From the IMG/VR virus record IMGVR_UViG_3300043411_000631, positions 1 to 37,521 of that record: a stretch of DNA of 37,521 bases; one strand, given 5' to 3'. The notes beneath the pieces were generated by a model, which saw only the letters and a list, made by a program, of their open reading frames with translations, was not told the DNA's origin and made no database searches. The position numbers and the translations under genes were made by a program. Below, piece by piece: positions 12,739 through 21,921 of the stretch. The DNA is from a virus. How positions within the stretch are numbered: the stretch's first letter is position 1; each line of letters starts with the position of its first letter.

Positions 12739-13289
12739 ATTCGTCCGTTGCCGATCTGATCGAAGATGTCATCGCCACAGAAGGTGGGTACAGTAACGAC
12801 CCGGCTGACAGTGGCGGCGAAACCAACTATGGGATCACGATCCGCACGGCGCGGAAGCACGGCTATACGGGTGAAATGCGCGACATGCCCCTGTCTATCG
12901 CCGAGCGTATCTACGAAGAAGCGTACTGGTACGAGCCGGGCTTTTATGATGTCTCCACAATCGCCATGCCCGTCGCGCGAGAACTGTTCGACACGGGTAT
13001 CAACTGCGGTGTCGGCAAGGCAGCAGAGTTCTTCCAGATGGCGCTCAACGCCTTCAACCGCGAAGGCACTGACTATGCGGACATCAAGGAAGACGGCGAC
13101 ATCGGACCGGCGACCATCAAGGCGTTTTCGTTGTACCTCAAGACGCGCGGCAACAAAGGCGTCATCGTAATGCTGAAAGTATTGAACAGCCTGCAAGGGG
13201 CACACTACATCGAACTGTCCCGTCGTCGTCAGAAGGACGAGCGTTTCACGTTCGGCTGGTTCGACAATCGGGTAGGGATGCCGACGTGA
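12735..13289 (+). CDS. endolysin, glycoside hydrolase 108 N-acetylmuramidase
   Basis: 184 residues from ATG 12735. The N-terminus carries the family signature IATEGGYSNDPADSGGETNYGIT with catalytic Glu16. The middle has YEEAYWYEPGFYDVS and ELFDTGINCGVGKAAEFFQ. The C-terminal region (EDGDIGPATIKAF...) fits the peptidoglycan-binding part of the family. It cleaves the MurNAc-GlcNAc backbone. There is no signal peptide, so access to the wall needs the membrane protein encoded upstream. It overlaps genes on both sides. Confidence 0.93.
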   Translation: MNSSVADLIEDVIATEGGYSNDPADSGGETNYGITIRTARKHGYTGEMRDMPLSIAERIYEEAYWYEPGFYDVSTIAMPVARELFDTGINCGVGKAAEFFQMALNAFNREGTDYADIKEDGDIGPATIKAFSLYLKTRGNKGVIVMLKVLNSLQGAHYIELSRRRQKDERFTFGWFDNRVGMPT

Positions 13290-13879
13290 TGAGAGTCCAT
13301 CTGGTCCACGGTCTTCACAGCAGCCACGGCGGCAACACAAGCCGATTGGCTCCGTACTTCCGTGAGGCGGGTTACGAGTGCATGGTGCGCAGTTACGGGT
13401 GGGCACTGGCATTGTTCAGCGGCCTTACAGACTGGCTCAACGTGCGTCGCGCTCGCCGGCTCGCCAAAGAAATACATGATGGAGACGCTATTGTCTGCCA
13501 TAGCAACGGCGCTGACGTTGCGTACTATATCCAAAGCGAACATCGAATGCTATCGGCATTGATACTAATCAATCCGGCTCTCGATCGAGACACGGAATTT
13601 AACAATGTCGATCAGGTGATGGTGATCCACAATGCCGGAGATAGTGTGGTGGCATGGTCGGAACTTGCACCGTTCTCGGCATGGGGCAGCATGGGCCGTG
13701 ATGGCTACACCGGCCAGTCACGGAACGTCAAGAACATCAATGCTGCAATTCCGCCAGACGGTCTGCCGTCCCTGTGGGGTCATTCGGCTCTGTTCGAGCC
13801 TGATGCCTTGAGTAAGTGGGGGCCGTGGCTTGTGAAGCAGATGCGGCAGATGATGGTGCTGTCGAACACCCACGAATAG
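13289..13879 (+). CDS. alpha/beta hydrolase in the lysis cassette, 196 aa
   Basis: ATG 13289 shares one base with the previous stop (TGATG). GTG 13286 is an alternative. The start HLVHGLHSSHGGN gives the oxyanion-hole loop. The nucleophile elbow is VCHSNGAD with Ser72, the acid is likely Asp118 (HNAGDSVV), and the base is His165 in WGHSALFEP. A complete Ser-His-Asp triad makes esterase or thioesterase-like chemistry likely. It is translationally coupled to the muramidase, so a role in lysis is possible, for example removing an ester from envelope polymers or lipids. There is no signal peptide, so a cytoplasmic role is also possible. Confidence 0.82.
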   Translation: MRVHLVHGLHSSHGGNTSRLAPYFREAGYECMVRSYGWALALFSGLTDWLNVRRARRLAKEIHDGDAIVCHSNGADVAYYIQSEHRMLSALILINPALDRDTEFNNVDQVMVIHNAGDSVVAWSELAPFSAWGSMGRDGYTGQSRNVKNINAAIPPDGLPSLWGHSALFEPDALSKWGPWLVKQMRQMMVLSNTHE

Positions 13880-13892
13880 GAGTATATGCTAT

Positions 13893-14063
13893 ATGATTAC
13901 CCTTGAAAAAGACCAGCCGTGCCTGACTGAGCCAGACTGGCTCGTCACCGTGGGCGGCGACTACGCCCCTGACACACTGGTCGAACTGTACCGCGCCAGC
14001 GAGCCCTCGCAGACCTGTGCGCTGTACGCGCTGACCATCGCAACTGGGGAGTATCCAGCATGA
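13893..14063 (+). CDS. small phage protein, 56 aa
   Basis: ATG 13893 follows AGGAG (AATAGGAGTATATGCTAT) and ends at TGA 14061-14063, overlapping the next ATG. The product is MITLEKDQPCLTEPDWLVTV, then GGDYAPDTLVELYRASEPS, ending LYALTIATGEYPA. It is an acidic soluble miniprotein with no recognisable domain. Gene-like evidence is the ribosome site, tight spacing on both sides and codon use like the neighbours. Confidence 0.7.
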   Translation: MITLEKDQPCLTEPDWLVTVGGDYAPDTLVELYRASEPSQTCALYALTIATGEYPA

Positions 14064-16216
14064 GGCGCGCTGCCACCCTGCGCTTCGGCGCGCTGACCTC
14101 TTACCGTTACGGCACGGACGCCTACGATTCGACCAAGCTCGGCCTCGGGCCGCTGATGGTGCAGAAGACTGGTGCCGGCGCAGAGGACAAGTGGGCCGGC
14201 CCGATCCCGATCGGCCTTGCGCGCCCGATGGAACAATCCACGGCCATTGCCTCCCAGTTCCCGTGGGCGATGCAGTGGCAGAACAACGCGGCCGGTGAGA
14301 TCGACTGGATATTCCTCGCCGATCTGGCAACCGCTGCGGCGACGCGCCGGATCAATGCCTACACCTTCAACCGCAGGACTGGCATATTCACGTGGAAGGG
14401 TTTTGTCACCGTCACCTTCCCCGGCACGTCGGAAGCCAAGACGATCCGCGCCTTGCGGATGACCTACGACCAGCACACCGCTGGCACGGCATCGGCATCG
14501 GGCACGGCGGTCACGGGCACCAGCACCACATGGCAAACCGACAAGGCGTGCGTCGGCAATCGCATCGGCTGGCCGACCGTGGCTGGCGACGCCTCGACCG
14601 TGCCGACATGGTACGAAATCAGCGCCATCGGCTCGGACACCGGCATCACGCTCGCCACCAGCGCGGGTACGGTAGCCGACTCGAATTACATCATCGAAGA
14701 CCTGCGGTGCGTGATGTTGGTCACCAGTGTCACGACCAGCAACGGCGGCGTGTATGTGATGAAGGGCTTGAACTTCGACAAGTTCGACAGCGTGGGCGGT
14801 ACAGTGCCGGCCGCAGTCTCGACCGACAACATTCGAGCCTGTTACTACCTCAAGGACGCCGCAACCGGCACGCTACTGGTCGGCATCGGCATGGGCATTG
14901 CCGCGAAGACTTCATTCACCAGCCAAATGGCCTACGCCATCGACGTGCTGGCGAATCCGGTCGTGCATAAGATCAACATCCGCGCCGCGCTCACCGTGGC
15001 GTCGGGTGCATCGACTAGTGCCTTCCAGTTCAAGACCGGCAGCGGCGGTGCTGTCACCGGCACCCCGACGCAGTTGAACAATGGCCGTCTGGCAACAGCG
15101 AGCCACGGCCCGCAGTCCGGCGTCGAGTGCCTGTACTACACCACGGCCAGTCGCATCTATGCGATGCCTACGGCCAACATCACGACGGGCGGCACGAACC
15201 ACATTTCTGGCGGGTCGGTAATGACCGAAGTTCCGCCCGGGGGCGTCAATACCTTTGCGGCCACGGGCGCGATGTCGGCACTGGAATATGCCAGCAGCCT
15301 CGACAAGTTCGTGGTCGTGACCGGCGCTACGCAGCGCAACTACGTCACCCAGTTCCGCACCGATAGCGGGCAGCTTGACCGGCTGTTCGGCGTCAATACC
15401 TTGCAGATCGACCAGTCGGCGGCGGACGCTACGACAACGCCGATCCCGTCGCAGACGGGTGCGGCATATACGGTGTGGGCAGAAGCGGGGATTCTGTATA
15501 TCGCCACGGCCGGCACGACCGCGATCCTGAATCGCCTGTATGCCATACCGCTCGGGGCCGACTGGGAATACGCCGCGACGACCGGCTGTCGCCTGCTGAC
15601 ATCGAAGATCGCCACACCTTCACTGTCTGCGGTGGCCCAGTTCTTCGCACAGGAAGTTCAGGTGGTCGGTGGCGCGACCAGCAAGAACCTCGGCTTGAAC
15701 ACCGAGCCGTTCCGCATGTATTACCGCACCAGCGGCATCGACGACAACAGCGGATCATGGACGCTGCTCGATGGTTCAGGCGTGGCCGCTGTGTCCGGCT
15801 CGACCTATGTCCAGTTGATGTTCGAGTTCCGCACCATCGGCACCCTGATGATCCCGACGCGGCTCTGCGGTTGCGGCGTGATCTATGACGACCTGAATAT
15901 GTCGGATTACTGGCAGGCCAGCAGCAACATCGGCACCGATCTGGCGAACAAGCGATTCGGCTTCCGGCAGTCCGTGGCCTATGGTATGACCGTACCGCGA
16001 TTGGAAATCGAACTGTTCGACGCTGAAAGCGGCGCATCGCTCGGCACCGACGACACGACGACAGCGGCATGGACGTGGGAGAAATCGACCAATGCGGGCG
16101 GCGCATGGGGCTCGATGAACCAGACCGATCGCGCCAACGCCGACACCTACATCCGCGTCACGCCGACCAGCCTTGCCGACAACATCAAGGTGCGTGCGGT
16201 GATCCGCGAGTATTGA
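14060..16216 (+). CDS. large beta-rich virion protein, 718 aa
   Basis: 718 residues from ATG 14060 (ATGA overlap). It is rich in Thr, Ala, Gly and Ser and strand-forming throughout. A possible internal Ig-like or fibre segment lies near 140-220 (SGTAVTGTSTTWQTDKACVG ... TLATSAGTVADSNYIIEDL). The C-terminus holds YIRVTPTSLADNIKVRAVIREY. No membrane segment or protease motif is visible. The size, composition and place between lysis and portal genes fit a structural head or tail appendage protein. I do not recognise a named family, so this is an inference from composition and position. Confidence 0.72.
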   Translation: MRRAATLRFGALTSYRYGTDAYDSTKLGLGPLMVQKTGAGAEDKWAGPIPIGLARPMEQSTAIASQFPWAMQWQNNAAGEIDWIFLADLATAAATRRINAYTFNRRTGIFTWKGFVTVTFPGTSEAKTIRALRMTYDQHTAGTASASGTAVTGTSTTWQTDKACVGNRIGWPTVAGDASTVPTWYEISAIGSDTGITLATSAGTVADSNYIIEDLRCVMLVTSVTTSNGGVYVMKGLNFDKFDSVGGTVPAAVSTDNIRACYYLKDAATGTLLVGIGMGIAAKTSFTSQMAYAIDVLANPVVHKINIRAALTVASGASTSAFQFKTGSGGAVTGTPTQLNNGRLATASHGPQSGVECLYYTTASRIYAMPTANITTGGTNHISGGSVMTEVPPGGVNTFAATGAMSALEYASSLDKFVVVTGATQRNYVTQFRTDSGQLDRLFGVNTLQIDQSAADATTTPIPSQTGAAYTVWAEAGILYIATAGTTAILNRLYAIPLGADWEYAATTGCRLLTSKIATPSLSAVAQFFAQEVQVVGGATSKNLGLNTEPFRMYYRTSGIDDNSGSWTLLDGSGVAAVSGSTYVQLMFEFRTIGTLMIPTRLCGCGVIYDDLNMSDYWQASSNIGTDLANKRFGFRQSVAYGMTVPRLEIELFDAESGASLGTDDTTTAAWTWEKSTNAGGAWGSMNQTDRANADTYIRVTPTSLADNIKVRAVIREY

Positions 16217-16217
16217 C

Positions 16218-16451
16218 ATGGCGCTGACTGACATCGTATCGGAAGCAGGCGAGTCGTCGGCGGCGGCTCGCGGCAACGTCGGTGTGATTACCGATGCGCT
16301 GTCGCGGGACAGCATGAGCAATTCGTTGTTCCTGACGGTACCGCTGGCTTCACAGGTGGAAACAGGCGTCGTCTTTGGTCCGCAGGACGGGCTGACCGGC
16401 AGTTTTGCAGGCGGTGGTGGTGGCGGTACGGTGTGGCTCAGAGCGCGATAG
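16218..16451 (+). CDS. small phage structural-type protein, 77 aa
   Basis: ATG 16218 is 1 nt after the previous stop. The product is Ser/Ala-rich with MALTDIVSEAGESSAAARGN, then NSLFLTVPLASQVETGVVFG, PQDGLTGSFAGGGGGGTVWL. The ending resembles short tail or fibre accessory proteins (VxxGVxFGxxxGLTGSF). It has no clear ribosome site of its own and may depend on translation of the 718-aa gene. Function unknown. Confidence 0.6.
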   Translation: MALTDIVSEAGESSAAARGNVGVITDALSRDSMSNSLFLTVPLASQVETGVVFGPQDGLTGSFAGGGGGGTVWLRAR

Positions 16452-16500
16452 CCGCCGCCTATTGACACGTCAGGCCCGATAGATTAAGGTAATCAGACAT

Positions 16501-18870
16501 ATGGACGCCCAACAGCAACCGCCCGAGAACACTGACCGTGAGACACGGCTTTCCGTGCTTGCCGGCGAGCTTGTCCGACTGCGCAAGGAAGCGGTCCAAG
16601 GCCGCAAGGACAGCGGGATAGAGGATGTCTGGAAGGCTGCCGAAGAAGCGTACCTCGGGATCGATGATGTCAATCGCGCCCAGTGGGAAAAAGCACAATG
16701 GGCGAAGCCGACCTCGATGCAGGGTCCGCTCACACGTGACAAGACCGGCAGCGGTGACGATAACCGCAGCACGGTATTCATCCCGCTGACCGCCCGGTAC
16801 GTCGATGCCGGTCATGCCAAAGTGTCCGAGCTTCTGCTGCCGATGGACGACAAGCCGTTTGCATTCGACCCGACTCCGGTGCCGGAACTGATCGCAGCGC
16901 GGGAGATGTTGGAGAAGGTGATGCAGAACGGCGGCGAGTTACCGCCCGTGCCGCAGCAACCTGTCGCCGCTGCCGTTGCGCCGGACAGCCTGATGCCCGG
17001 ACAGCCGGCCGCTGCCATGCCGCAGACCCCGCAGGATGCGTTCGCTGCGGCCAAGGATGCGGTGGACCGAGCTACCAAGTCTGCCAAAGCGGCAGAGAAG
17101 CGAATCTATGACTGGATCATAGAGGCCAAGCATGCCGTCGAGATGCGCAAGGTTCTGTTCGATTCTGCACGCATCGGTACGGGTGTGCTCAAGGGCCCGA
17201 CCGTCGAGAGCCGCACATCGACCGCGTTGACCCGTGATGGGCAAGGTAACGTCGTCATTGAAATCAAGAAGGAACGCAAGCCCGGTGAGCGGCAGGTCGA
17301 TCCGTGGAACCTGTTCCCCGATCCGGCGTGCGGCGAGGACATTACCAAGGGGTCATATTGTTTCGAGCGCGACTATATGTCGCCTGCTCAGGTCAAGAAG
17401 CTTCCCGATGCTGGTGGGTATCTGCCCGAACAGATCGAGAAGGTGCTGGAAGAAGGCCCGTCGAAATGCTACATGCAAGAAGACGGATCGAGAAACCCGG
17501 CAGCCATCGATGATCCGAAAATTCGCGCTCGCCGCTTCGAGCTTTATCACTTCTACGGTGAAATCAGCGCCGAAGACTTGCAGGTCGCGAATGAAAAGCT
17601 CGCCAGCGTAGCCGCCAAGCGCGAGACGTACTTCGTGATCGCCACGCTGATCAACGATCGTGTGGTGCGTGTGGTGCTCAATCCGCTGGAAACCGGACGC
17701 CTGCCGTACCGTGTGTTCCCGTGGCGTCGCCGCTCCGGTCATTGGGCTGGCGTCGGTATTGGCGAGCAGTGCTCGCCCGCTCAGGTCATTTGCAACGGCT
17801 CGACACGGGCCATGCTGACCAATGCCGGCCAGTCTGCCGGCGTGCAGTTGATCATCGACCGCACGTCGATAGTTCCTGTCGATAGCAAGTGGATCATTAC
17901 GCCGAACAAGGTGTGGGTCAAGAAGTCGGATGCGACAATCGAGGACATGACGAAGGCATTCACTGCTGTCGAGATTCCCGATCGGCAGCAGTCGTTGATG
18001 AACATCATCGAGTATTCGTTCCGCATCGCCGAGGAAAGCACGAACATTCCGCTTATTTCGCAGGGGCAGAGTGGTGCGACGACGCCCGACACCTATGGTG
18101 CGGCCGCGCTGCAAAACAACAATGCCAATCAGCTACTGCGCAGCATCGCCACGACCTGCGACGACTGCATCACCGAGCCGCTGATTCGCGACTACTACGA
18201 GTGGTTGCTGCTCGATCCCGATGTGCCGAACGAGGAGAAGGGCGACTTCAACATCAACGCCCACGGATCGTCGGCGCTGGTCGAGCGGGCAATACAGGAT
18301 CAGGTCATACAGCAACTGGTCGAGCCGTCGCTCAATCCTGCCTTCGGGTTGAGCCCCGAGCGTGTGATGGAAGAATATCTCAAGAGCAAGCGGATCGACT
18401 ATCGCAGCTTGAAACTGACCGACGAGGAGAAGGCCGAGATAGCGAAGCGTCAGCCGCCGCCAGCGCCGGCCGTACAGGCAGCACAGATCAGGGCACAGGC
18501 TCAGTTGCAGAGCGATAAGCTGCGCGAGCAGACAGCACAGTTGCGCATACAGAAGGACACCGACCGCGACACGACATACGTGCAGGCCGAGACGCAGCGG
18601 ACGCAAACCGAGTTCATGTCGCGCCGTGAGGAACTGGCTGTGCGTCGTGAGCTTGCCCTGCTCGACTATGCCAACAAGCACCAGCAGACCCTTGAACAGA
18701 TCAAGGCGAAACTGGCCGACACCGTGATGAAGCTCCGCACGCAGAAGGAACTTGCGCTCGGGTCTGCGACGATCGATCTGCACAAGCACAAAAATCCGGC
18801 ACCGCAGGTCGCGACACCAGCAACTGAGCCGCCCGGTCGGGCACCTGTTGGGGAGGCTTTTCAAGCATGA
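16501..18870 (+). CDS. portal (head-to-tail connector) protein, 789 aa
   Basis: ATG 16501 is preceded by AAGG. The length (789) fits the large podovirus portal type. The N-terminus is charged (ENTDRETRLSVLAGELVRLRKEAV), and RSTVFIPLTARYVDAGHAKVSELLLP leads into the clip and wing. The central part has DPWNLFPDPACGEDI, KSYC, VLNPLETGRLPYRVFPWRRRSGHWAGVGIGEQ and AGVQLIIDRTSIVPVDSKW. The end (about 650-789) is a Gln/Arg-rich coiled coil (AQLQSDKLREQTAQLRIQKD), the barrel-type helix inside capsids. Twelve copies would form the channel used by TerL. Confidence 0.9.
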   Translation: MDAQQQPPENTDRETRLSVLAGELVRLRKEAVQGRKDSGIEDVWKAAEEAYLGIDDVNRAQWEKAQWAKPTSMQGPLTRDKTGSGDDNRSTVFIPLTARYVDAGHAKVSELLLPMDDKPFAFDPTPVPELIAAREMLEKVMQNGGELPPVPQQPVAAAVAPDSLMPGQPAAAMPQTPQDAFAAAKDAVDRATKSAKAAEKRIYDWIIEAKHAVEMRKVLFDSARIGTGVLKGPTVESRTSTALTRDGQGNVVIEIKKERKPGERQVDPWNLFPDPACGEDITKGSYCFERDYMSPAQVKKLPDAGGYLPEQIEKVLEEGPSKCYMQEDGSRNPAAIDDPKIRARRFELYHFYGEISAEDLQVANEKLASVAAKRETYFVIATLINDRVVRVVLNPLETGRLPYRVFPWRRRSGHWAGVGIGEQCSPAQVICNGSTRAMLTNAGQSAGVQLIIDRTSIVPVDSKWIITPNKVWVKKSDATIEDMTKAFTAVEIPDRQQSLMNIIEYSFRIAEESTNIPLISQGQSGATTPDTYGAAALQNNNANQLLRSIATTCDDCITEPLIRDYYEWLLLDPDVPNEEKGDFNINAHGSSALVERAIQDQVIQQLVEPSLNPAFGLSPERVMEEYLKSKRIDYRSLKLTDEEKAEIAKRQPPPAPAVQAAQIRAQAQLQSDKLREQTAQLRIQKDTDRDTTYVQAETQRTQTEFMSRREELAVRRELALLDYANKHQQTLEQIKAKLADTVMKLRTQKELALGSATIDLHKHKNPAPQVATPATEPPGRAPVGEAFQA

Positions 18871-19223
18871 TCGACGAACTGGTTTCCCGCACCTTCGCCA
18901 TGCGTGACGCTGCTCACCGCGAGCACTTCCGCACGGGCAGCTACGCTCGGCACGTCGCGCTCGGTGAGTTCTATACCGCCCTGCCCGATGCTGTCGATGC
19001 GCTGGTCGAGTGCTACCAAGGCATGTTCGATCTGGTCGGTGACTTCGACGTTACGCTGCCGGTCGGCAAATATGACATCGAGGCTGCGATGCAAGACGAC
19101 ATCGATTGGCTACAGGCCACTCGGGACGACACGTGTCAGGAAGACCCGTCGCTGCTGAACCTGCTCGATGTGATCGTGTCGCTATACCAGCGCACGCTGT
19201 TCAAGCTCAAGAGGCTGGCATGA
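18867..19223 (+). CDS. DUF5856-like phage protein, 118 aa
   Basis: ATG 18867 overlaps the portal stop (ATGA). The chain has FAMRDAAHREHFRTGSYARH, VALGEFYTALPDAVDALVEC, YQGMFDLVGDFDV, then IDWLQATRDDTC and LLNLLDVIVSLYQRTLFKLKRL. The RDAAHxxHxxTxSYAxHxALGxFY pattern is the one I associate with DUF5856, helical proteins with conserved His, Asp and Glu that recall ferritin-like or metal-binding bundles. Function unknown. Its place between portal and scaffold genes is common in this phage type. Confidence 0.78.
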   Translation: MIDELVSRTFAMRDAAHREHFRTGSYARHVALGEFYTALPDAVDALVECYQGMFDLVGDFDVTLPVGKYDIEAAMQDDIDWLQATRDDTCQEDPSLLNLLDVIVSLYQRTLFKLKRLA

Positions 19224-19432
19224 GACTGACCGAAGCCCAAACGACAAACCCGCTCTGGCACCAGTTGCGTCGGCATTACACCGACCGGCTCACGCAGCTT
19301 CAAGCGGACAACAGCAACCCGTCGCTCGGTGAGAAGGATACCGCTGTACTGCGCGGCCGGATCGCCGAGTGCAGGGCGCTGCTGGAAATGGATTCACCCG
19401 AGCCCGAAGAAATCCGGGTTGGGGGGATGTAG
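19220..19432 (+). CDS. small helical phage protein, 70 aa
   Basis: ATG 19220 overlaps the previous stop (ATGA). The longer frame from 19106 lies inside that gene. The product starts MRLTEAQTTNPLWHQLRRHY, continues helical with TDRLTQLQADN and AVLRGRIAECRALLEM, and ends in an acidic/Gly tail. This helical-pair layout is usual for small proteins coded beside phage scaffold genes and could bind the portal or scaffold. No known domain. Confidence 0.75.
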   Translation: MRLTEAQTTNPLWHQLRRHYTDRLTQLQADNSNPSLGEKDTAVLRGRIAECRALLEMDSPEPEEIRVGGM

Positions 19433-19510
19433 GTGCTGCCGGCCATAAGGCCCACAGCAAAGATGACGACCCACGGAAACGCCGGTCGTTGATAACCGGG
19501 AGTATGCACG

Positions 19511-20290
19511 ATGGATGAAGAAATTGTAGTAGCACCGACAGCAGAAGAAGAATCTGCTGAGTTCAATGGCGGCTTTGAAGCAGCACCTGCTGCGCCCGCT
19601 GACGAACCGAAGATGACGCAGGTTTCCGAGGAGGAGTACCGCAAGCTGCTCGATGGCGTGGCGAAGATCGAAGGGATCGAAACCGCACTTGAGCAACGCT
19701 TCGGCACAGCCTTCGGCAAGATCGGCGGCATTGAGCGCGTGCTCGATCAGTTGAAATCGTCTGCTCCCGCTGGTGGCAAGATCGAGTTGTCAGAGGAGGT
19801 TGTCGCCGATCTGGCGGCAGAGTTCCCCGAGATGGCGAAGTTGCAGTACAAGACCTTGCAGAAATTGGTCGATACGATCAACGCCACCAGTCCGGCACAA
19901 GGTAGTGCCGCCCAACCCTCGCCGGTTGTCGATGAAGCCGCTCTTGAACGGCGAATTCGTCGGACGATCGCCGAGGAGACGTTGAATGAGTTCGACGAGA
20001 AGTGGAAGGAAACGATCGGGCTGCCGGATGACAAGGGGGTAATCCCCGAGACTCCGTTTCGCAAGTGGTTGGACAAGCAGCCGACCGAATACCAGACACG
20101 CGTTCGTTCGACGTATAGCGCCCCTGTTCTGACCGATGCGCTCGCCAAGTTCAAGGCGTCGCAGAAGAAGGCAGATGGGCGCAGGGAAGTTCTCGACGCC
20201 GCAGTGGAAGTAACTGGCAGTGGTGGTCAAGCCCCCAATGCCGGCAAGTCGGACGACGATGAGTTCGATGCAGGATTCAAGTCGTCATAA
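19511..20290 (+). CDS. scaffolding protein, 259 aa
   Basis: ATG 19511 follows GGGAG. The chain is acidic at the N-terminus (MDEEIVVAPTAEEESAEFNG), helical in the middle (EEEYRKLLDGVAKIEGIETAL, then ERVLDQLKSS) and Lys/Arg-rich near the C-terminus (LAKFKASQKKADGRREVLDAA). It ends in an acidic tail. Its position directly before the major capsid gene and its helical, low-Cys composition fit an internal scaffold that guides procapsid assembly. No protease motif is present. It is the usual size for podovirus scaffolds. Confidence 0.85.
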   Translation: MDEEIVVAPTAEEESAEFNGGFEAAPAAPADEPKMTQVSEEEYRKLLDGVAKIEGIETALEQRFGTAFGKIGGIERVLDQLKSSAPAGGKIELSEEVVADLAAEFPEMAKLQYKTLQKLVDTINATSPAQGSAAQPSPVVDEAALERRIRRTIAEETLNEFDEKWKETIGLPDDKGVIPETPFRKWLDKQPTEYQTRVRSTYSAPVLTDALAKFKASQKKADGRREVLDAAVEVTGSGGQAPNAGKSDDDEFDAGFKSS

Positions 20291-20317
20291 CCATCATCTT
20301 TCAAGGAACCAAATATC

Positions 20318-21376
20318 ATGACCATGCAAACCTTCGCCCTCACGCCGGGGCGAATCAATAAGTTCAAAGGCCAGATTCTCAAGCATGCCGTGCCGGTGGA
20401 AGTTCTCGCCAAAGGCGGCCGCCAAGTCAAGTTTCCGAAGAACAACTCGGACACTTACGTCGCCCGCCGTTGGGTGCCGTATGGCGCTACCACGACCAAC
20501 CCCAACCAGTTCTTCGCCAATGCCAACACGGACCGCGCTGCCGACATGGTGAACGCGCATCTGACGCAGGAAGGCGTGACTGTCCTGCCGGAAAGCATCA
20601 CTCCGATGGACATCTCGGTTGTCATGCAGCAATACTCCTGCTTGTACGGGTTCAGCGACAAGACCTACGACCTGTACGAAGATGACATTCCGCAGGCCAT
20701 GCAGGAGCAGATCGGCGAGCGCGTCGCGCTGGTGAACGAGATGATCGTCTATGGCATCGTCAAGGCCAGCACCAACCAGTACTACGGCGGCACCGGCACC
20801 AGCCGATCGACGGTCAATGGCAAGCTCACGCTTCCGCTGATCCGCAAGATCGTCAAGGCACTGCAAGCGAACCACGGCAAGAGCGTCACCCGTGTCCTGT
20901 CGGCGTCCAACAACTACGGCACCGATGCCGTGTCGGTCGGCTTCATCGTGTATTGCCATACCGATCTGGAACCGGACATTCGCGACCTCCCCGGTTTCGT
21001 CCCTGTCGAGAAGTATGCCAGCGGCACTCCGATGGCAAACGAGGTCGGCAAGTGCGAACGCTTCCGTTTCGTCACGTCTCCCGACCTTCCGTCGTACCAG
21101 AACGCAGGCGCTGCCATCGGCACGACCGGCCTGTACTCCACGACCGGCACCAGCCTCGACGTGTATCCGCTGATCATCGCGGCCGAAGATGCATGGTCGC
21201 AAGTCGCGGTGCGCGGCAAAGAGTCGCTCGATCCGACCTTCCTGCCTCCGGGCCAGAAGTCCAAGAGCGATCCGTTCGGTCAGCGTGGCTATGCCGGCAC
21301 GATCTGGTGGAAGGCGGCTCTGGTGGAAAACTCCGGTTGGCTGGCTATCGCCAACGTCGGCGTGACCAACATCTAA
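20318..21376 (+). CDS. major capsid protein, N4-gp56 family
   Basis: 352 residues from ATG 20318, preceded by AAGGAACCAAATATC. Features are RINKFKGQILKHAVPVEVLA, GRQVKFPKNNSDTYVARRWVPYG, EGVTVLPESITPMDISVVM and QQYSCLYGFSDKTYDLYEDD. The later part has LIRKIVKALQANHGKSVTRV, FRFVTSPDLPSYQNAGAAIG and a final YAGTIWWKAALVENSGWLAI. The R-W/KxPYG start and the ...GWxxIANVG end fit the N4-gp56 family with the HK97 fold. No cleaved delta domain is obvious, which fits a separate scaffold gene upstream. It should be the most abundant protein of the window. Confidence 0.92.
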   Translation: MTMQTFALTPGRINKFKGQILKHAVPVEVLAKGGRQVKFPKNNSDTYVARRWVPYGATTTNPNQFFANANTDRAADMVNAHLTQEGVTVLPESITPMDISVVMQQYSCLYGFSDKTYDLYEDDIPQAMQEQIGERVALVNEMIVYGIVKASTNQYYGGTGTSRSTVNGKLTLPLIRKIVKALQANHGKSVTRVLSASNNYGTDAVSVGFIVYCHTDLEPDIRDLPGFVPVEKYASGTPMANEVGKCERFRFVTSPDLPSYQNAGAAIGTTGLYSTTGTSLDVYPLIIAAEDAWSQVAVRGKESLDPTFLPPGQKSKSDPFGQRGYAGTIWWKAALVENSGWLAIANVGVTNI

Positions 21377-21391
21377 TCGGGGGTAGCTACC

Positions 21392-21901
21392 ATGCTCAAC
21401 ACAGTAGCTCAACAGTTGTCAGCAATGGCGGCGGTCGGTGACATGAATGCCCTTCGTCCCATCCTTAACGCCATTGCGGATCGGCTGGCGAGTCAGGCAT
21501 TCAATGCTGGCTCACTGGCGATCGCAACGACCACGCAACACGTCAAGACCACTGCTACCGTGAAAGCGGTTGCTGGTGGCCGTCACGTCGCGCTTGCCGG
21601 TGCCGATCCGATCTACTCCCTCGTCGCTGGAAACAGCGTCGCCATCAACAAGTTCAACGTGCTGTGCCTGTATGTCGATTCGGCCGGTGTGGTGAGCGCG
21701 AAGATGGGGACCGAAGCTGGCACGCTTGCCGCTGTCACGTATCCGACGCCCGATGTTGGCAAGGCGCTGTTCGGCATCGTCACGATTTCGGCCGGCGCGA
21801 ACGTCTTCACTGGCGGCACCACGGCACTGACTGGCGGCACGGTGACGGTGACTTACACCGATGTCATCGGCGCTGTCGATCCGAGCATTGCGCTCGGCTA
21901 A
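21392..21901 (+). CDS. probable capsid decoration or accessory protein, 169 aa
   Basis: ATG 21392 follows GGGGG about 8 nt upstream. The first 30 residues form a helix (VAQQLSAMAAVGDMNALRPIL), and the rest is a strand-rich Gly/Ala/Thr protein (VKAVAGGRHVALAGADPIYSL, LCLYVDSAGVVSAKMGTEAG, LTGGTVTVTYTDVIGAVDPS). The place directly after the capsid gene and the composition suggest a minor capsid or decoration protein, but no fold is recognised with certainty. Confidence 0.7.
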   Translation: MLNTVAQQLSAMAAVGDMNALRPILNAIADRLASQAFNAGSLAIATTTQHVKTTATVKAVAGGRHVALAGADPIYSLVAGNSVAINKFNVLCLYVDSAGVVSAKMGTEAGTLAAVTYPTPDVGKALFGIVTISAGANVFTGGTTALTGGTVTVTYTDVIGAVDPSIALG

Positions 21902-21921
21902 CTCGAAAGGAAACATACATC

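Noticed and set aside
16463-16491. TTGACA with TAAGGT at 17-bp spacing before the portal gene
   Set aside because: Only 3 of 6 bases in the -10, and the start point would fall on or inside the ribosome site of the portal gene. Kept only as a weak possibility.
19433-19492. 19-codon frame VLPAIRPTAK... between the 70-aa gene and the scaffold gene
   Set aside because: A GGGGGG run lies just upstream, but the frame is too short to support without conservation.
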